64,000 nt of DNA from Paraburkholderia aspalathi (GCF_900116445.1 NZ_FPBH01000028.1:1-64000), one strand, 5' to 3'; shown: positions 1-8,770, numbered from the stretch's first letter. Translations and numbers: made by a program. The notes: generated by a model from the sequence alone, not told the origin.

Positions 1-34
1 CCTTGAATTCTTCGGGTATGTTCCGTCTGCTCAT
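1..34 (-). CDS. IS3-family OrfA-like transposase, N-terminal fragment
   Basis: Only the first 11 codons lie in the window. They read MSRRNIPEEFK, preceded by GAGGTGAGAA as ribosome-binding site. Short openings of the form M-(K/R)-(R/K)-x-x-x-P-E-F-K are typical of the helix-turn-helix OrfA proteins of IS3-family elements, which bind the element ends before OrfB catalyses transposition. The gene continues beyond base 1. With so few residues, another transposase family is possible. Confidence 0.45.
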   Translation of the reverse strand, partial: MSRRNIPEEFK

Positions 35-95
35 TTCTCACCTCGTTTGGAGAATTATCCCCTTTAGAGGTGTCCATAGTCATTGGACCACTACA
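1..95 (-). mobile_element. End of an IS3-type insertion sequence (runs off left edge)
   Basis: The first 95 bases look like one end of an insertion sequence continuing to the left. Read on the minus strand, a segment starting TGTAGTGG leads, after about 60 bases, into a ribosome-binding site (GAGGTG) and a transposase-like start codon. The terminal bases (5'-TG on the minus strand, CA on the plus strand at 94-95) fit IS3-family ends. The other terminal repeat is outside the window, so the exact boundary and the element's identity are inference. Confidence 0.45.
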
Positions 96-220
96 AGTGC
101 CGCCCCGCACAGGGGCAACGCTAATAGACCACTAACAATTCAAGGAAAGGCACCAGCCCCAGGAACACTGACAAACAAGCGCCGCGCAGGCAAAAAGCCC
201 AATCAGCGCCTACGACGACC

Positions 221-243
221 AAAAAACCTTAAGCCGAAGGCTT
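221..243 (-). terminator. Probable intrinsic terminator of ridA
   Basis: On the minus strand AAGCC-TTC-GGCTT is followed by AAGG and six T. The hairpin overlaps the last codons and stop of the RidA gene (stop 229-231). It is a short stem but is placed exactly where the operon should end. Confidence 0.5.
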
Positions 244-615
244 CTTATAAGCGACGCAGTCAACCTCAACCCGACAATCAATCACCATCGAAGAAACCAC
301 ACACGCCCGCGCAGGCGGATTCTCCCCAAAATACTCCCGAAACACCTTATTGAACGAAGCAAAATCCCGCGGATCATCCAGCCACACACCACAGCGGACA
401 ACATGCTCCGCCCCATACCCGGCTTCCTTCAAAATAGCGAAAACATTCTGAATCGCCTTGTGCGATTGCTCAACAATCCCACCATTGATCACCTCGCCAT
501 TTTCCATCGGCGTCTGCCCGGAAACGAACAACCAGCCATCCGCTTCGACCGCCCGAGCAAAGGGCATATGTTGACCACCCGTACCCTTGCCACCTTCAAC
601 GCCATATCGCTTCAT
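229..615 (-). CDS. RidA family protein (reactive imine/enamine deaminase)
   Basis: A 128-residue protein of the RidA/YjgF/Rid family, which hydrolyses reactive enamine/imine intermediates made by PLP enzymes. The conserved substrate-binding Arg is seen in PPARACV (R103), followed by the C-terminal strand VEVDCVA with the usual acidic residue (E117). The start chosen is the second of two adjacent ATG codons (615; the other is 618), because AAGGAG lies 7 nt before it. It is the last gene after the regulator and D-aminoacylase, 84 bp downstream of the latter. A divergent PLP deaminase is close by, which fits a housekeeping role removing imines formed during D-amino-acid breakdown. Physiological substrate is inference. 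Confidence 0.88.
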   Translation of the reverse strand: MKRYGVEGGKGTGGQHMPFARAVEADGWLFVSGQTPMENGEVINGGIVEQSHKAIQNVFAILKEAGYGAEHVVRCGVWLDDPRDFASFNKVFREYFGENPPARACVVSSMVIDCRVEVDCVAYKKPSA

Positions 616-699
616 CATCCAACTCCTTAAAAAGTCCGGCACGCAGCGCGAGCAACGCCACAACCCCGTGCCACATCAGCCACATCAATCAGAAAAAAA

Positions 700-2181
700 T
701 CAAAACGCGCCGTGCGCATCGCCCTTCGACGCCGCACCACGCGCCACAAAGTGCCCTGCCCGTTCGCCAGTCACCGCGCCATCGCGGTAAGCCAACACGC
801 CATTCACCCACACCGCGTCGATTCCATCGGCCGCCTGTTGCGGCTTCTCGAACGTCGCCGCGTCGCGCACTTTGGCCGGGTCGAACAACACCAGATCCGC
901 GTGATAACCGATGTGCACCTCGCCACGCTGCGCCAAGCCAAACCGGCGCGCCGACAAGCTGGTCATCTTGCGCACCGCCTCTTCAAGCGGCAGCAAACCG
1001 GCGTCACGTACGTAGTGCCCAAGCACGCGGGGAAACGCGCCCCACAGCCGCGGATGCGGCAACGGATCGTTCGGCAATCCATCCGAGCCAACCATCGTCG
1101 CGGGATGCGACAGAATGCGCCGCACGTCGTCCTCGGACATGTTGTGATACACGGCGCCCGCCGGCTGCAAGCGCTTGCCGGCCTCCTGCTGCGTGACGCC
1201 CCACTCAGCAGCAATCTCCCTGATCACTTTGCCCGCCATCTCGGGATGCGGCTCGGACCAAGTGATCGTGATGTCGATGTCGCCGGTCACCTGCTTCACG
1301 TCAAGCGTCGACGAACTGCGGTTGTACGGATAGCAATCGCAACCGATCGGCTGCAACCGACGCGCGCCCTCCAGCGACTTCAGCACCTCAACGCTACGCC
1401 CCCAGTTCGACGGCCCCGCGCACTTCAGATGGGAAATCACCACCGGCACATGCGCGTGACGGCCCACCCGGTACGCTTCGTCCATCGCGTCGAGAATCGC
1501 GTCGAACTCGGTGCGCATGTGCGTGGTGTAAAGCGCGCCTGCGGCGGCGAGCGGCTCGGCGAGCGCCATCACTTCTTCGGTCGGCGCGGAGAAGGCGGAG
1601 CCGTAGGCGAGCCCTGAACTCAAACCCAACGCCCCGTTCGACAACGCCTCTTCGAGTTGCGCGCGCATGCCGTCAATTTCCGCCGCGGTCGCCGCGCGAT
1701 CGAGCCGGTCCATCTGATTGCTGCGCAACGCCGTGTGCCCAATCAGCGCGCCGACATTCACTGCCGGGCGCGCGGCGTTCACCGCTTCGACGTACGCAGC
1801 GAAAGTCGGGTACTGGAACGCATCGCGCTCGCCAAGCAGATTCATCGGATCAGGCGGATCGCCCTTCAGCGACACCGGCGACGCGCTGATCCCGCAATTG
1901 CCGACGATCACCGTCGTCACGCCCTGCGTGATCTTCGGCAGCATTTGCGGCGAACGGATCACGTGCGTGTCGTCATGCGTATGAACGTCGATGAAGCCTG
2001 GCGCCAGCGCGCGGCCGTTCGCCTCGATCACCTCTTCAGCGAGCCAGTTCGACAGATTGCCGATCGCGGCGATGCGGCCGTCGCGGATCGCTACGTCGCG
2101 TTCCACCGGCGGCGCGCCCGTGCCGTCGTACAGTTGCGCGCCGACGATCAGCGTATCGGCGGCTTCGGGATGCGAATGCAT
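700..2181 (-). CDS. dan: N-acyl-D-amino-acid deacylase (D-aminoacylase)
   Basis: A 493-residue amidohydrolase-superfamily enzyme that removes N-acyl groups from D-amino acids. The metal motif is DVHTHDD (H67, H69). The D-aminoacylase-specific Cys is at position 96 in VGNCGIS, the same position as the metal-binding Cys96 of the Alcaligenes enzyme. GALGLSSGLAY and the catalytic Asp region VGSDGLP are also present. Length matches the family (about 480-500). The start is set by AGGAG 8 nt upstream. It begins 3 bp after the MurR/RpiR gene, so the two are co-transcribed, with RidA behind. The natural N-acyl-D-substrate cannot be read from sequence. Confidence 0.9.
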   Translation of the reverse strand: MHSHPEAADTLIVGAQLYDGTGAPPVERDVAIRDGRIAAIGNLSNWLAEEVIEANGRALAPGFIDVHTHDDTHVIRSPQMLPKITQGVTTVIVGNCGISASPVSLKGDPPDPMNLLGERDAFQYPTFAAYVEAVNAARPAVNVGALIGHTALRSNQMDRLDRAATAAEIDGMRAQLEEALSNGALGLSSGLAYGSAFSAPTEEVMALAEPLAAAGALYTTHMRTEFDAILDAMDEAYRVGRHAHVPVVISHLKCAGPSNWGRSVEVLKSLEGARRLQPIGCDCYPYNRSSSTLDVKQVTGDIDITITWSEPHPEMAGKVIREIAAEWGVTQQEAGKRLQPAGAVYHNMSEDDVRRILSHPATMVGSDGLPNDPLPHPRLWGAFPRVLGHYVRDAGLLPLEEAVRKMTSLSARRFGLAQRGEVHIGYHADLVLFDPAKVRDAATFEKPQQAADGIDAVWVNGVLAYRDGAVTGERAGHFVARGAASKGDAHGAF

Positions 2182-2184
2182 GGA

Positions 2185-3075
2185 TCAGTCTCCTAACGGT
2201 TGTCGGTCGCCGCCGCCACGGTGCGCGTCGAGCGCGTGCTTCATGCGGCGCAGCAATTCGCGGCTCTCGTCACCCTGACTCACGGCAAGTTCAGTGACGA
2301 GCACATCGAGCGCCATCATCATCGCGTAACGCGACGACGACGGCTTGTAAATGAAGTCGGTTTCGAAGGCGACGATCGGGATCACCCAATCGGCCAGTTT
2401 GGCTAACGGCGAAGCGGGCGCGGTCAGAGCGATCACGGTCGCCCCGTAGCTGCGCGCGATCTTGCAGCTCTCGACCATCTCGGGCACGCGCCCGGTGGTG
2501 GACAACGCAATCACCACGCATTCGCGCGACACGGTGCTCGCCACCATGCGCTGCAACAGGCCGTCCTGATAGGTTGCAACCGGCCGGCCGAGGCGCACGA
2601 GCCTGAAGCGCATTTCGTCGGCAAGCGCGGTCGAGCCGCCGCCCATGCCGAACACGTAGATCATCCGCGCGGCGCGCAGCGTGGCTGCGGCTTCGGCTAA
2701 AGGCGCCTGACGAAGAAGTTGGTGGTTATGTGCCAGCGCGGTCTGCAGTTCGTCGAACACGCGGGTGGCAATCGGCTCGGGCGCGTCGGTGGGTCCGCCC
2801 GCCTGCAGGAAGCGCTGACCGACAGCGGCCGCCTGCGCGAGCCGCAGCTTTAACTCCCGCACGTCGCGGCAACCCACCGCCTTGGCAAAGCGCGTCACGG
2901 TCGCGACGCTCACCTCCGCCTGCTGGGCGAGCGCGCCAATACTGGCGCGCGATGCGCCGGTCAGGTCGTCGAGAATCAGCGCGGCAACCTTCCGTTCGGC
3001 CGAACGCAGTTCCGGCGCGCATTCGGCGATGCGCGCGACGATATCGAAGGCCAGCGGTTCGGCGGTTAAGTTCAT
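2185..3075 (-). CDS. MurR/RpiR family transcriptional regulator
   Basis: 296 residues: an N-terminal RpiR-type helix-turn-helix (about residues 15-90, with ASIGALAQQAEVSVATVTRF) followed by a SIS phosphosugar/ligand-binding domain (about 125-265, with YVFGMGGGSTALADE and a VVIALSTTGRVPE loop). It is first in the operon with D-aminoacylase and RidA and divergent from the PLP deaminase at 3222, so it probably controls both directions from the 146-bp space between them. In Burkholderia-type clusters this pairing is common. The effector ligand is not visible, but SIS domains of this group often bind sugar phosphates or amino-sugar derivatives. Confidence 0.88.
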   Translation of the reverse strand: MNLTAEPLAFDIVARIAECAPELRSAERKVAALILDDLTGASRASIGALAQQAEVSVATVTRFAKAVGCRDVRELKLRLAQAAAVGQRFLQAGGPTDAPEPIATRVFDELQTALAHNHQLLRQAPLAEAAATLRAARMIYVFGMGGGSTALADEMRFRLVRLGRPVATYQDGLLQRMVASTVSRECVVIALSTTGRVPEMVESCKIARSYGATVIALTAPASPLAKLADWVIPIVAFETDFIYKPSSSRYAMMMALDVLVTELAVSQGDESRELLRRMKHALDAHRGGGDRQPLGD

Positions 3076-3129
3076 TGCAGGCTGTGGGGTGTCTCGCGAA
3101 CGCTTACAAAGCGCTTCCGGAAAACCGTG

Positions 3130-3172
3130 GTACTAAATAACATTCCTCCAACCATCGTACTTTCGGTAACAT
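3130..3172. promoter_or_regulatory. Candidate RpiR operator (two related direct repeats)
   Basis: The divergent promoter region holds GTACTAAATAACAT (3130-3143) and GTACTTTCGGTAACAT (3157-3172), sharing GTACT at the left and TAACAT at the right. They are the only visibly repeated words between the two divergent genes. Binding by the MurR/RpiR regulator is inference. Confidence 0.3.
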
Positions 3173-3221
3173 GGTAAAGTCAACTTTGATTCGATTTAAC
3201 TGGACGATGGAGCAGGGAGAC

Positions 3222-4499
3222 ATGAAAGTTACAAACTATCAGGGCGCAACGATTGATCCTTATAGCAAGGGCTTGGGCATGGTTCCGGGCACCAGCATCC
3301 AACTCACGGATGCCGCGCGCCTCGAGTGGAACCTGCTGAACGAAGACGTGAGCCTGCCCGCCGCAGTGCTGTACGCGGATCGTGTGGAACACAACCTGAA
3401 GTGGATGCAGGCGTTCGTCGCGGAATACGGCGTCAAGCTCGCGCCGCACGGCAAGACCACCATGGCGCCGCAACTGTTTCGCCGTCAGCTCGAAACCGGC
3501 GCATGGGGCATCACGCTCGCCACCGCACATCAGGTGCGCGCCGCGTATCACGGCGGTGTGTCGCGGATCCTGATGGCCAACCAGCTAGTCGGCCGCCGCA
3601 ACATGATGATGATCGCCGAGTTGTTGAGCGACCCGGATTTCGAGTTCTTCTGCCTCGTCGATTCGGTCGAAGGCGTCGAGCAACTGGGTCAGTTTTTCAC
3701 ATCGGTACGCAAGCCGCTGCAGGTGTTGCTCGAGCTCGGCGTGCCGTGCGGCCGCACCGGCGTCCGTGACGAAGCGCAGCGCAACGCGGTGCTCGAGGCG
3801 ATCGCGCGCTATCCGGATGTGTTGAAGCTGGCAGGCGTCGAATTGTATGAAGGCGTGCTGAAAGAAGAACACGAAGTACGCGAGTTCCTGCAGAGCGCCG
3901 TCGCTGTGACGCGCGCGCTCGTCGACGAAGGGCGTTTTGCCCGTACGCCGGCCGTTCTGTCAGGCGCCGGCTCGGCCTGGTACGACGTGGTCGCGGAAGA
4001 ATTCGTGAAGGCCTCGGAGACCGGCAAGGTCGAAGTCGTGTTGCGGCCCGGCTGCTATCTGACGCATGACGTCGGCGTGTACCGCAAGGCGCAGACGGAC
4101 ATCTTCGCGCGCAATCCGGTCGCGAAGAAAATGGGCGAAGGCTTGCTGCCGGCGCTGCAATTGTGGGCGTATGTGCAGTCGATTCCGGAACCGGATCGCG
4201 CGATCATCGGCCTCGGCAAACGCGATTCCGCTTTCGACGCAGGCATGCCGGAGCCGTCGCGCCACTATCGTCCGGGCACCGAAGCGCCACGCGATATCGC
4301 GGCGAGCGAAGGTTGGGAGATTTTCGGCTTGATGGATCAGCACGCGTATCTGCGGATTCCCGCGGGCGCCGATCTGAAGGTCGGCGACATGATCGCGTTC
4401 GACATCTCGCATCCCTGCCTGACGTTCGACAAGTGGCGTCAGGTGCTGGTGGTCGATCCGTCGTATCGCGTCACGGAAGTGATCGAAACGTTCTTCTGA
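3222..4499 (+). CDS. DSD1-type PLP enzyme (D-serine dehydratase-like amino acid deaminase)
   Basis: 425 residues, fold-type III PLP enzyme: an alanine-racemase-like N-terminal barrel with the PLP lysine in APHGKTTMAP (K78), then a D-serine dehydratase-like C-terminal domain with the zinc motif SHPCLTFDKW near the end. Enzymes of this group deaminate or dehydrate D-amino acids such as D-serine and D-threonine. An upstream ATG at 3171 is open, but GGGAGAC directly precedes the ATG at 3222, which gives the usual N-terminus. It is divergent from the RpiR/D-aminoacylase/RidA operon. The D-amino acids released by the deacylase are the likely substrates (inference). Confidence 0.82.
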   Translation: MKVTNYQGATIDPYSKGLGMVPGTSIQLTDAARLEWNLLNEDVSLPAAVLYADRVEHNLKWMQAFVAEYGVKLAPHGKTTMAPQLFRRQLETGAWGITLATAHQVRAAYHGGVSRILMANQLVGRRNMMMIAELLSDPDFEFFCLVDSVEGVEQLGQFFTSVRKPLQVLLELGVPCGRTGVRDEAQRNAVLEAIARYPDVLKLAGVELYEGVLKEEHEVREFLQSAVAVTRALVDEGRFARTPAVLSGAGSAWYDVVAEEFVKASETGKVEVVLRPGCYLTHDVGVYRKAQTDIFARNPVAKKMGEGLLPALQLWAYVQSIPEPDRAIIGLGKRDSAFDAGMPEPSRHYRPGTEAPRDIAASEGWEIFGLMDQHAYLRIPAGADLKVGDMIAFDISHPCLTFDKWRQVLVVDPSYRVTEVIETFF

Positions 4500-4511
4500 T
4501 CGTGATAGAAG

Positions 4512-4547
4512 CGGCGCGTTTCACCGCAAGGTGGCGCGCCGTTTGTT
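4512..4547 (+). terminator. Intrinsic terminator between convergent genes
   Basis: A strong hairpin CGGCGCG...CGCGCCG containing an inner CACC-GCAA-GGTG stem is followed by TTTGTTG on the plus strand, just after the deaminase stop at 4499. Confidence 0.6.
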
Positions 4548-4588
4548 GCAGCCTTGCCGCTCAATCGGCAGGTTCAGGTCTCGCTGGC

Positions 4589-5086
4589 TCAGCGAGCCGG
4601 GTCGGCCTCCGCCGTGTCAGACACCTGGGCAGCCGACGCAGCCGCAGCGCCAGTCGCAGCCGCCACTTCGCCAATCCGCACTTCCAGCATCTTCAACGCC
4701 CCCGACAACGCGCTCAGCGCTTCGTCCGGTAATGCCGCCATCGTGTCGTGCAAAAAAGCATTGCGGCGCGGCAGGCTGGCTTCGGTCGCGGACCGTCCCG
4801 CTTCGGTCAAACGCACATTGGTCACGCGGTTATCGCGCGTATCCATGCTGCGAGCAATCCAGCCTAAACCCTCCAGCGTTTTCAACTGCCGCGTCAATGC
4901 GCCCGGATCGACACGCAAGCGCTCGACCAGCCGCTTCTGCGACGATTCGCCGGCCTGTTCGTGCAGCGCGAGCAGAATGCGCCAGCGCGGCAACGGATGG
5001 CCCACGTGGGCCTCGAATGCCGACATGAACGCCCGATAAGTGCGGCCGAATTGCTGCATGACGGCGACGCGGTCCTGTTCTTCCAT
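4589..5086 (-). CDS. MarR family transcriptional regulator
   Basis: 165 residues with the MarR winged-helix fold: recognition helix region VERLRVDPGALTRQLKTLE (about 53-71) and the wing D-T-R-D-N-R (about 81-86) followed by LTEAGR. MarR proteins are usually repressors released by phenolic or drug-like ligands. It lies 31 bp behind the DHA2-type exporter gene on the same strand, so it is probably co-transcribed and autoregulates the exporter. The C-terminal tail is Ala-rich and low complexity, longer than typical. Confidence 0.88.
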   Translation of the reverse strand: MEEQDRVAVMQQFGRTYRAFMSAFEAHVGHPLPRWRILLALHEQAGESSQKRLVERLRVDPGALTRQLKTLEGLGWIARSMDTRDNRVTNVRLTEAGRSATEASLPRRNAFLHDTMAALPDEALSALSGALKMLEVRIGEVAAATGAAAASAAQVSDTAEADPAR

Positions 5087-5117
5087 GATCTGTCAGTAAA
5101 ACGGTAAGGCTAGAAAA

Positions 5118-6713
5118 TCAATCCGCGTGGATCACCGGCTCGAGCTTACGCTGGAGCTTGACCGGCGGCACACGCCGGCTTTGCCACACAGACACCACGG
5201 CAATGATCGCCGCCAGCGCAAGACCCAGATGAATGGCTGAAACGAGCGACTCGCGCGCGCTCTCGAGCAGCATCGCGCCGTTGTGGCCCGCATGCGTCAG
5301 CTGGCCGAGCAAGGTGGTTTGCGCATCATGATTGATGAGGATTTGCGGGTCGCCGAGATCGGCGAACCACTGCGACGCGTGATCGTTTTCGAGCGCACTG
5401 CGCACGCCGCTCGCGTACATATGGCTGATCAGCGTGCCGGTCAACGCCGTGCCGATCATGCCGCCGATCATCCGTAGCGACTGCAGCAGCGCAGTGGCGA
5501 TGCCGAGGTGTTCGCGGCCCGCGGTCTGCTGCGCGAAGATCGTCAGATTCGGCATCACAAAGCCGAGACCGAGGCCGCCGAGCACCATGAACGACATCAG
5601 CAGCCATTGCGGCATGGCACGCGTTGCAACGACCACGCCGAGGCACGACAGCGCCACCAGCGCAAAGCCGACGTACAGCATCAGATTCGGATTGCGTACA
5701 CGTGAGACGATGCGGCCGTTGGCGATACTGCCGATCGTGATGAATACGACGAGCGGCGTAATGACGAGCCCCGCCTCTTTCGGCGACATCCCGAAGCCGC
5801 CCTGAAACAGCAACGGTGCGTAGAACAGCAACGAGAACATAGTGAAGCCGCCCAGCACCGCGAGCGTGAAGAGCGCGGCCAGACTGCGATTGCGAAACAT
5901 ATCCACCGGGAGAATCGCCGTCGGGCAGCGCTTTTCCCACTGCCACAAGCCATATGCCGAGGCGACGCTCAATGCGAGCAGCGCGAAGGCGGCCAAGGTG
6001 ACGCCATGCTTCGGCAACAACTCGACGAACAATTGCAGCGAACCGAGCGCAACCGCGATCAACAACGCACCCGGCCAATCGAGCCGCATCTTGCCTTCGT
6101 GCTCGATGTGCCGCAGATGCGGCAAAAAGCGCCAGACGAAAAATAGCGACAGCAAACCGACCGGCAGATTCACATAGAAAACCGAGCGCCAGCCGTAATA
6201 CTGCGTGAGAAAACCGCCGAGCGACGGCCCCACCGCGTTCGCAATCCCGAATGCCGAACTCATCAGCACCTGCCAGCGCAGTCGCACGACCGAGTCGGGA
6301 AACAGATCAGGAATGCACGCGAAGGCGGTGCCGACCAGCATGCCGCCGCCGATGCCCTGCAAGCCGCGCGCGAGCACGAGGAACAGCATGTTGTTGGCAG
6401 CGCCGCAGAGCACCGAAGCGGCAGTGAACACGACGATCGATGCGATCACAAATGGCTTGCGCCCGTAGTAATCGCCGAGGCGGCCGAAGATCGGCACGGT
6501 GATCACCGAGGTCAGCAAATACAAGGTGCCGACCCACGCGTAGAGCTCGAAACCCTTCAATTCCGCGACGATTGTGGGCAGCGCGGTGCCGACCACGGTC
6601 TGGTCTAGTGCGACCAGCATCGAAACGAAGGAAACGCCGAGCATCGCCAGTAGCGACTCACGGAAAGGTAAAACTTGCCCACTCGAGTGGTGGGCCGCGG
6701 TATGGACAGCCAT
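5118..6713 (-). CDS. DHA2 family MFS multidrug exporter (EmrB/QacA type)
   Basis: 531 residues, inner-membrane drug:proton antiporter. The DHA2 signature LDQTVVGTALPTIV is in the first membrane helix (about 38-51), followed by motif A GRLGDYYGRKP and the gating motif RGLQGIGGG. Length and hydrophobic pattern fit 14 transmembrane helices. It leads an operon with the MarR gene 31 bp downstream. No membrane-fusion (EmrA-like) partner is adjacent, so it may work alone or with an unlinked periplasmic adaptor. The start codon at 6713 has only a weak ribosome-binding site. Confidence 0.88.
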   Translation of the reverse strand: MAVHTAAHHSSGQVLPFRESLLAMLGVSFVSMLVALDQTVVGTALPTIVAELKGFELYAWVGTLYLLTSVITVPIFGRLGDYYGRKPFVIASIVVFTAASVLCGAANNMLFLVLARGLQGIGGGMLVGTAFACIPDLFPDSVVRLRWQVLMSSAFGIANAVGPSLGGFLTQYYGWRSVFYVNLPVGLLSLFFVWRFLPHLRHIEHEGKMRLDWPGALLIAVALGSLQLFVELLPKHGVTLAAFALLALSVASAYGLWQWEKRCPTAILPVDMFRNRSLAALFTLAVLGGFTMFSLLFYAPLLFQGGFGMSPKEAGLVITPLVVFITIGSIANGRIVSRVRNPNLMLYVGFALVALSCLGVVVATRAMPQWLLMSFMVLGGLGLGFVMPNLTIFAQQTAGREHLGIATALLQSLRMIGGMIGTALTGTLISHMYASGVRSALENDHASQWFADLGDPQILINHDAQTTLLGQLTHAGHNGAMLLESARESLVSAIHLGLALAAIIAVVSVWQSRRVPPVKLQRKLEPVIHAD

Positions 6714-6730
6714 TTTTGATGGAGCAACAG

Positions 6731-6758
6731 TTGACTCGTCAAACGATCGGGAATCATA
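6731..6758 (-). promoter_or_regulatory. Promoter/operator region of the exporter-marR operon (candidate)
   Basis: On the minus strand a -10-like TATGAT (6758-6753) is followed by the palindrome TTGACGAGTCAA (6742-6731), just before the exporter start at 6713. A palindrome covering the transcription start is the usual MarR operator position. Assignment is inference. Confidence 0.35.
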
Positions 6759-6853
6759 CCATGAGGTGATGCTCTAAGCTGGAACGCGCCGGTGCGGCTC
6801 GCCGCATCGGCAATCGACTGAAGAATGGACAATACATGACGCCAGGGAGGCAC

Positions 6854-7696
6854 ATGGAGCCGAGTTCGCTCGCAGCACAATCCTTATCGGACGACGATCT
6901 GAGCGCGTTGCGACGCGCGAAACACGAACTGGAGAGCCCCGCGCTGGCGATGAAACTGGCGAGCATCGTCGGTTCGCCGCTGGAGAAGCTGCTCGCGCGC
7001 ATGCCGGCTTTTGCCAACGAAAAGGTCACGGATGCGACGGAACTCGCGTTGCGCAAATGCCTCTCGATCGCGCTGCGCACGTTGGGACGGCAGGCCGGCG
7101 CCTCGCCCCTTGTGGTGCCCGACAAACCGAGCAATCTGCTGCACAAGTTCGCTGTGGCGACCACCGGCGCGGCTGGCGGCGCATTCGGTCTGTTCGCGCT
7201 GCCCGTCGAGTTACCGGTCACGACCACGTTGATGTTTCGCTCGATCTGCGACATCGCGCGTAGCGAAGGCGAGGATCTGTCGTCGATCGACACGCAGCTG
7301 CAATGCCTGACGGTGCTCGGCATGGGCGGCACCTCGAAGGCCGACGACGACGCCGACTTCGGCTACTTCATCATGCGCGGCGCGCTGGCGCAGGCGGTAT
7401 CGAAGGCTTCATCCGAAATCGCGACGAAAGGCTTCACCGCGCATGGCTCGGCGGCCTTGCTACGTCTGCTCAACACGATTGCCGCGCGCTTTTCGGTGCA
7501 GGTGAGCGAGCAAATCGCCGCCAAGTCGATTCCGGCGATTGGCGCGGTGCTTGGCGCGATGGTCAACACCGTATTCATCGACCACTTCCAGCAGGTCGCG
7601 CACGGTCACTTCACCGTGCGGCGGCTGGAGCGGCAATACGGCCTGGAAACGGTCGAAGCCGCCTATCAGGCGATCGACGTCACTTTGGACGGCTGA
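6854..7696 (+). CDS. EcsC family protein
   Basis: 280 residues resembling EcsC-like proteins: an N-terminal helical part, then VATTGAAGGAFGLFALPVELPVTTTLMFRS (about 101-130, a Gly/Ala/Pro-rich hydrophobic segment typical of the family) and a helical C-terminal half. The biochemical role of EcsC in Gram-negative bacteria is unknown. In Bacillus it is encoded with an ABC transporter, which is absent here. The start at 6854 follows GGGAGG; an ATG at 6836 with a weaker site would add six residues. The gene ends inside the antisense 3' end of the esterase gene (31-bp tail-to-tail overlap). Confidence 0.75.
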   Translation: MEPSSLAAQSLSDDDLSALRRAKHELESPALAMKLASIVGSPLEKLLARMPAFANEKVTDATELALRKCLSIALRTLGRQAGASPLVVPDKPSNLLHKFAVATTGAAGGAFGLFALPVELPVTTTLMFRSICDIARSEGEDLSSIDTQLQCLTVLGMGGTSKADDDADFGYFIMRGALAQAVSKASSEIATKGFTAHGSAALLRLLNTIAARFSVQVSEQIAAKSIPAIGAVLGAMVNTVFIDHFQQVAHGHFTVRRLERQYGLETVEAAYQAIDVTLDG

Positions 7697-8643
7697 GCGG
7701 TCGTGCCGCGCCCGCTCGTTGTTGCACTCGTCACGCGCCGCACGAAGGCCGCGGCGCGGTCGAGTGCGCGGCCGCCTTCCGGGATGAATGGCGTGAACAA
7801 GGGCCAGACGTGCGGCATCTTCTTCCACACTTCGAGTTCGCAGTCGACGCCCGCCGCGCGCGCCTTGTCCGCAACGCGTTGCGAATCATCGAGCAATACC
7901 TCGGTGCTGCCCGCCATGATGAAGAGCGGCGGCAAGCCTTTCATGTCGGCATAGACCGGCGAAGCGTAGGGATGCGTGGCGGGCGTGTCGCCGAGATAAA
8001 CCTGCGCGGCCCGCGCGATCGCGGGACCGCTGAACATCGGATCGAGACCGTCGTTGGTGCGAATGGTGGCGCCGGCAGCGGCCAGATCGGTCCACGGCGA
8101 GAACAGCAGGCAGCCTGCCGGCAACGGATCGCCGGCGTCGCGCAAGGCGACTACCGTAGCGAGCGCAAGGCCACCGCCCGCTGAATCCCCCGCGATTACG
8201 ATCGACTCGGGCGGCGTGCCGTCCGCGATCAGCTGACGGTAGGCTGCGGCCGCATCGTCGAGCGCGGCTGGAAAGCGGTGCTCCGGCGCGAGATGGTAGT
8301 CGAGGGAAAAGATCGGTGCGTTCGCACGCGTGGCGAGTCCGAATACGAGCGAGCGATGCGTACGCGGCGAACAGAAGTAGTAGCCACCACCGTGGCAATA
8401 CAGCACGGTCGGGCCATTCCCGGAAGTGGACACGCCGTCGGCGCGCTCGATCCACTCACCCTGCAGCGGCCAATCGTTCGGCCCGTACGACTCGCGCAGA
8501 CGCCAGCCCCCCGGCACGCGCGGCGACCAGGCGCGCTTGGCTGTCAGCGCACGCGCCTTCTCCACATTGATAGTCGGCTTGAGAGTTTGCGGTCGAAACT
8601 GCTTACGCAGATACCAGCAGGCGAGTGCACTTTGCCAACTCAT
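7666..8643 (-). CDS. Alpha/beta hydrolase, HSL-family (steryl/aryl acetyl-) esterase
   Basis: 325 residues of the hormone-sensitive-lipase (bacterial family IV) esterase group. The oxyanion-hole motif HGGG is at 84-87, the nucleophile is S154 in GDSAGG, an acidic residue lies in the AGSTEVLLDD segment (E248/D252), and the catalytic His is H278 in KKMPHVW. It hydrolyses short-chain esters; the natural substrate is unknown. The start at 8643 is set by AAGGAG 9 nt upstream; longer upstream reading is not supported. Its last 31 bases overlap the opposite-strand EcsC-like gene. There is no obvious operon partner. Confidence 0.87.
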   Translation of the reverse strand: MSWQSALACWYLRKQFRPQTLKPTINVEKARALTAKRAWSPRVPGGWRLRESYGPNDWPLQGEWIERADGVSTSGNGPTVLYCHGGGYYFCSPRTHRSLVFGLATRANAPIFSLDYHLAPEHRFPAALDDAAAAYRQLIADGTPPESIVIAGDSAGGGLALATVVALRDAGDPLPAGCLLFSPWTDLAAAGATIRTNDGLDPMFSGPAIARAAQVYLGDTPATHPYASPVYADMKGLPPLFIMAGSTEVLLDDSQRVADKARAAGVDCELEVWKKMPHVWPLFTPFIPEGGRALDRAAAFVRRVTSATTSGRGTTAQPSKVTSIA

Positions 8644-8770
8644 TGGGACACGCTCCTTCGATAGTGTCCCAACATGGTACGTGCGTTCGCCGCCGCGCCA
8701 ATGGACGGCGGCTTCTAATCCTGAAAAAGCGCCCGCGCCACCGGGCAAGGCCTTTCTCGTTTTCTCTTGC

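Noticed and set aside
3..353. 116-codon plus-strand frame at the left end
   Set aside because: Lies opposite RidA and the IS end; composition rich in Pro/Lys/Asn from antisense reading, no ribosome site or family resemblance.
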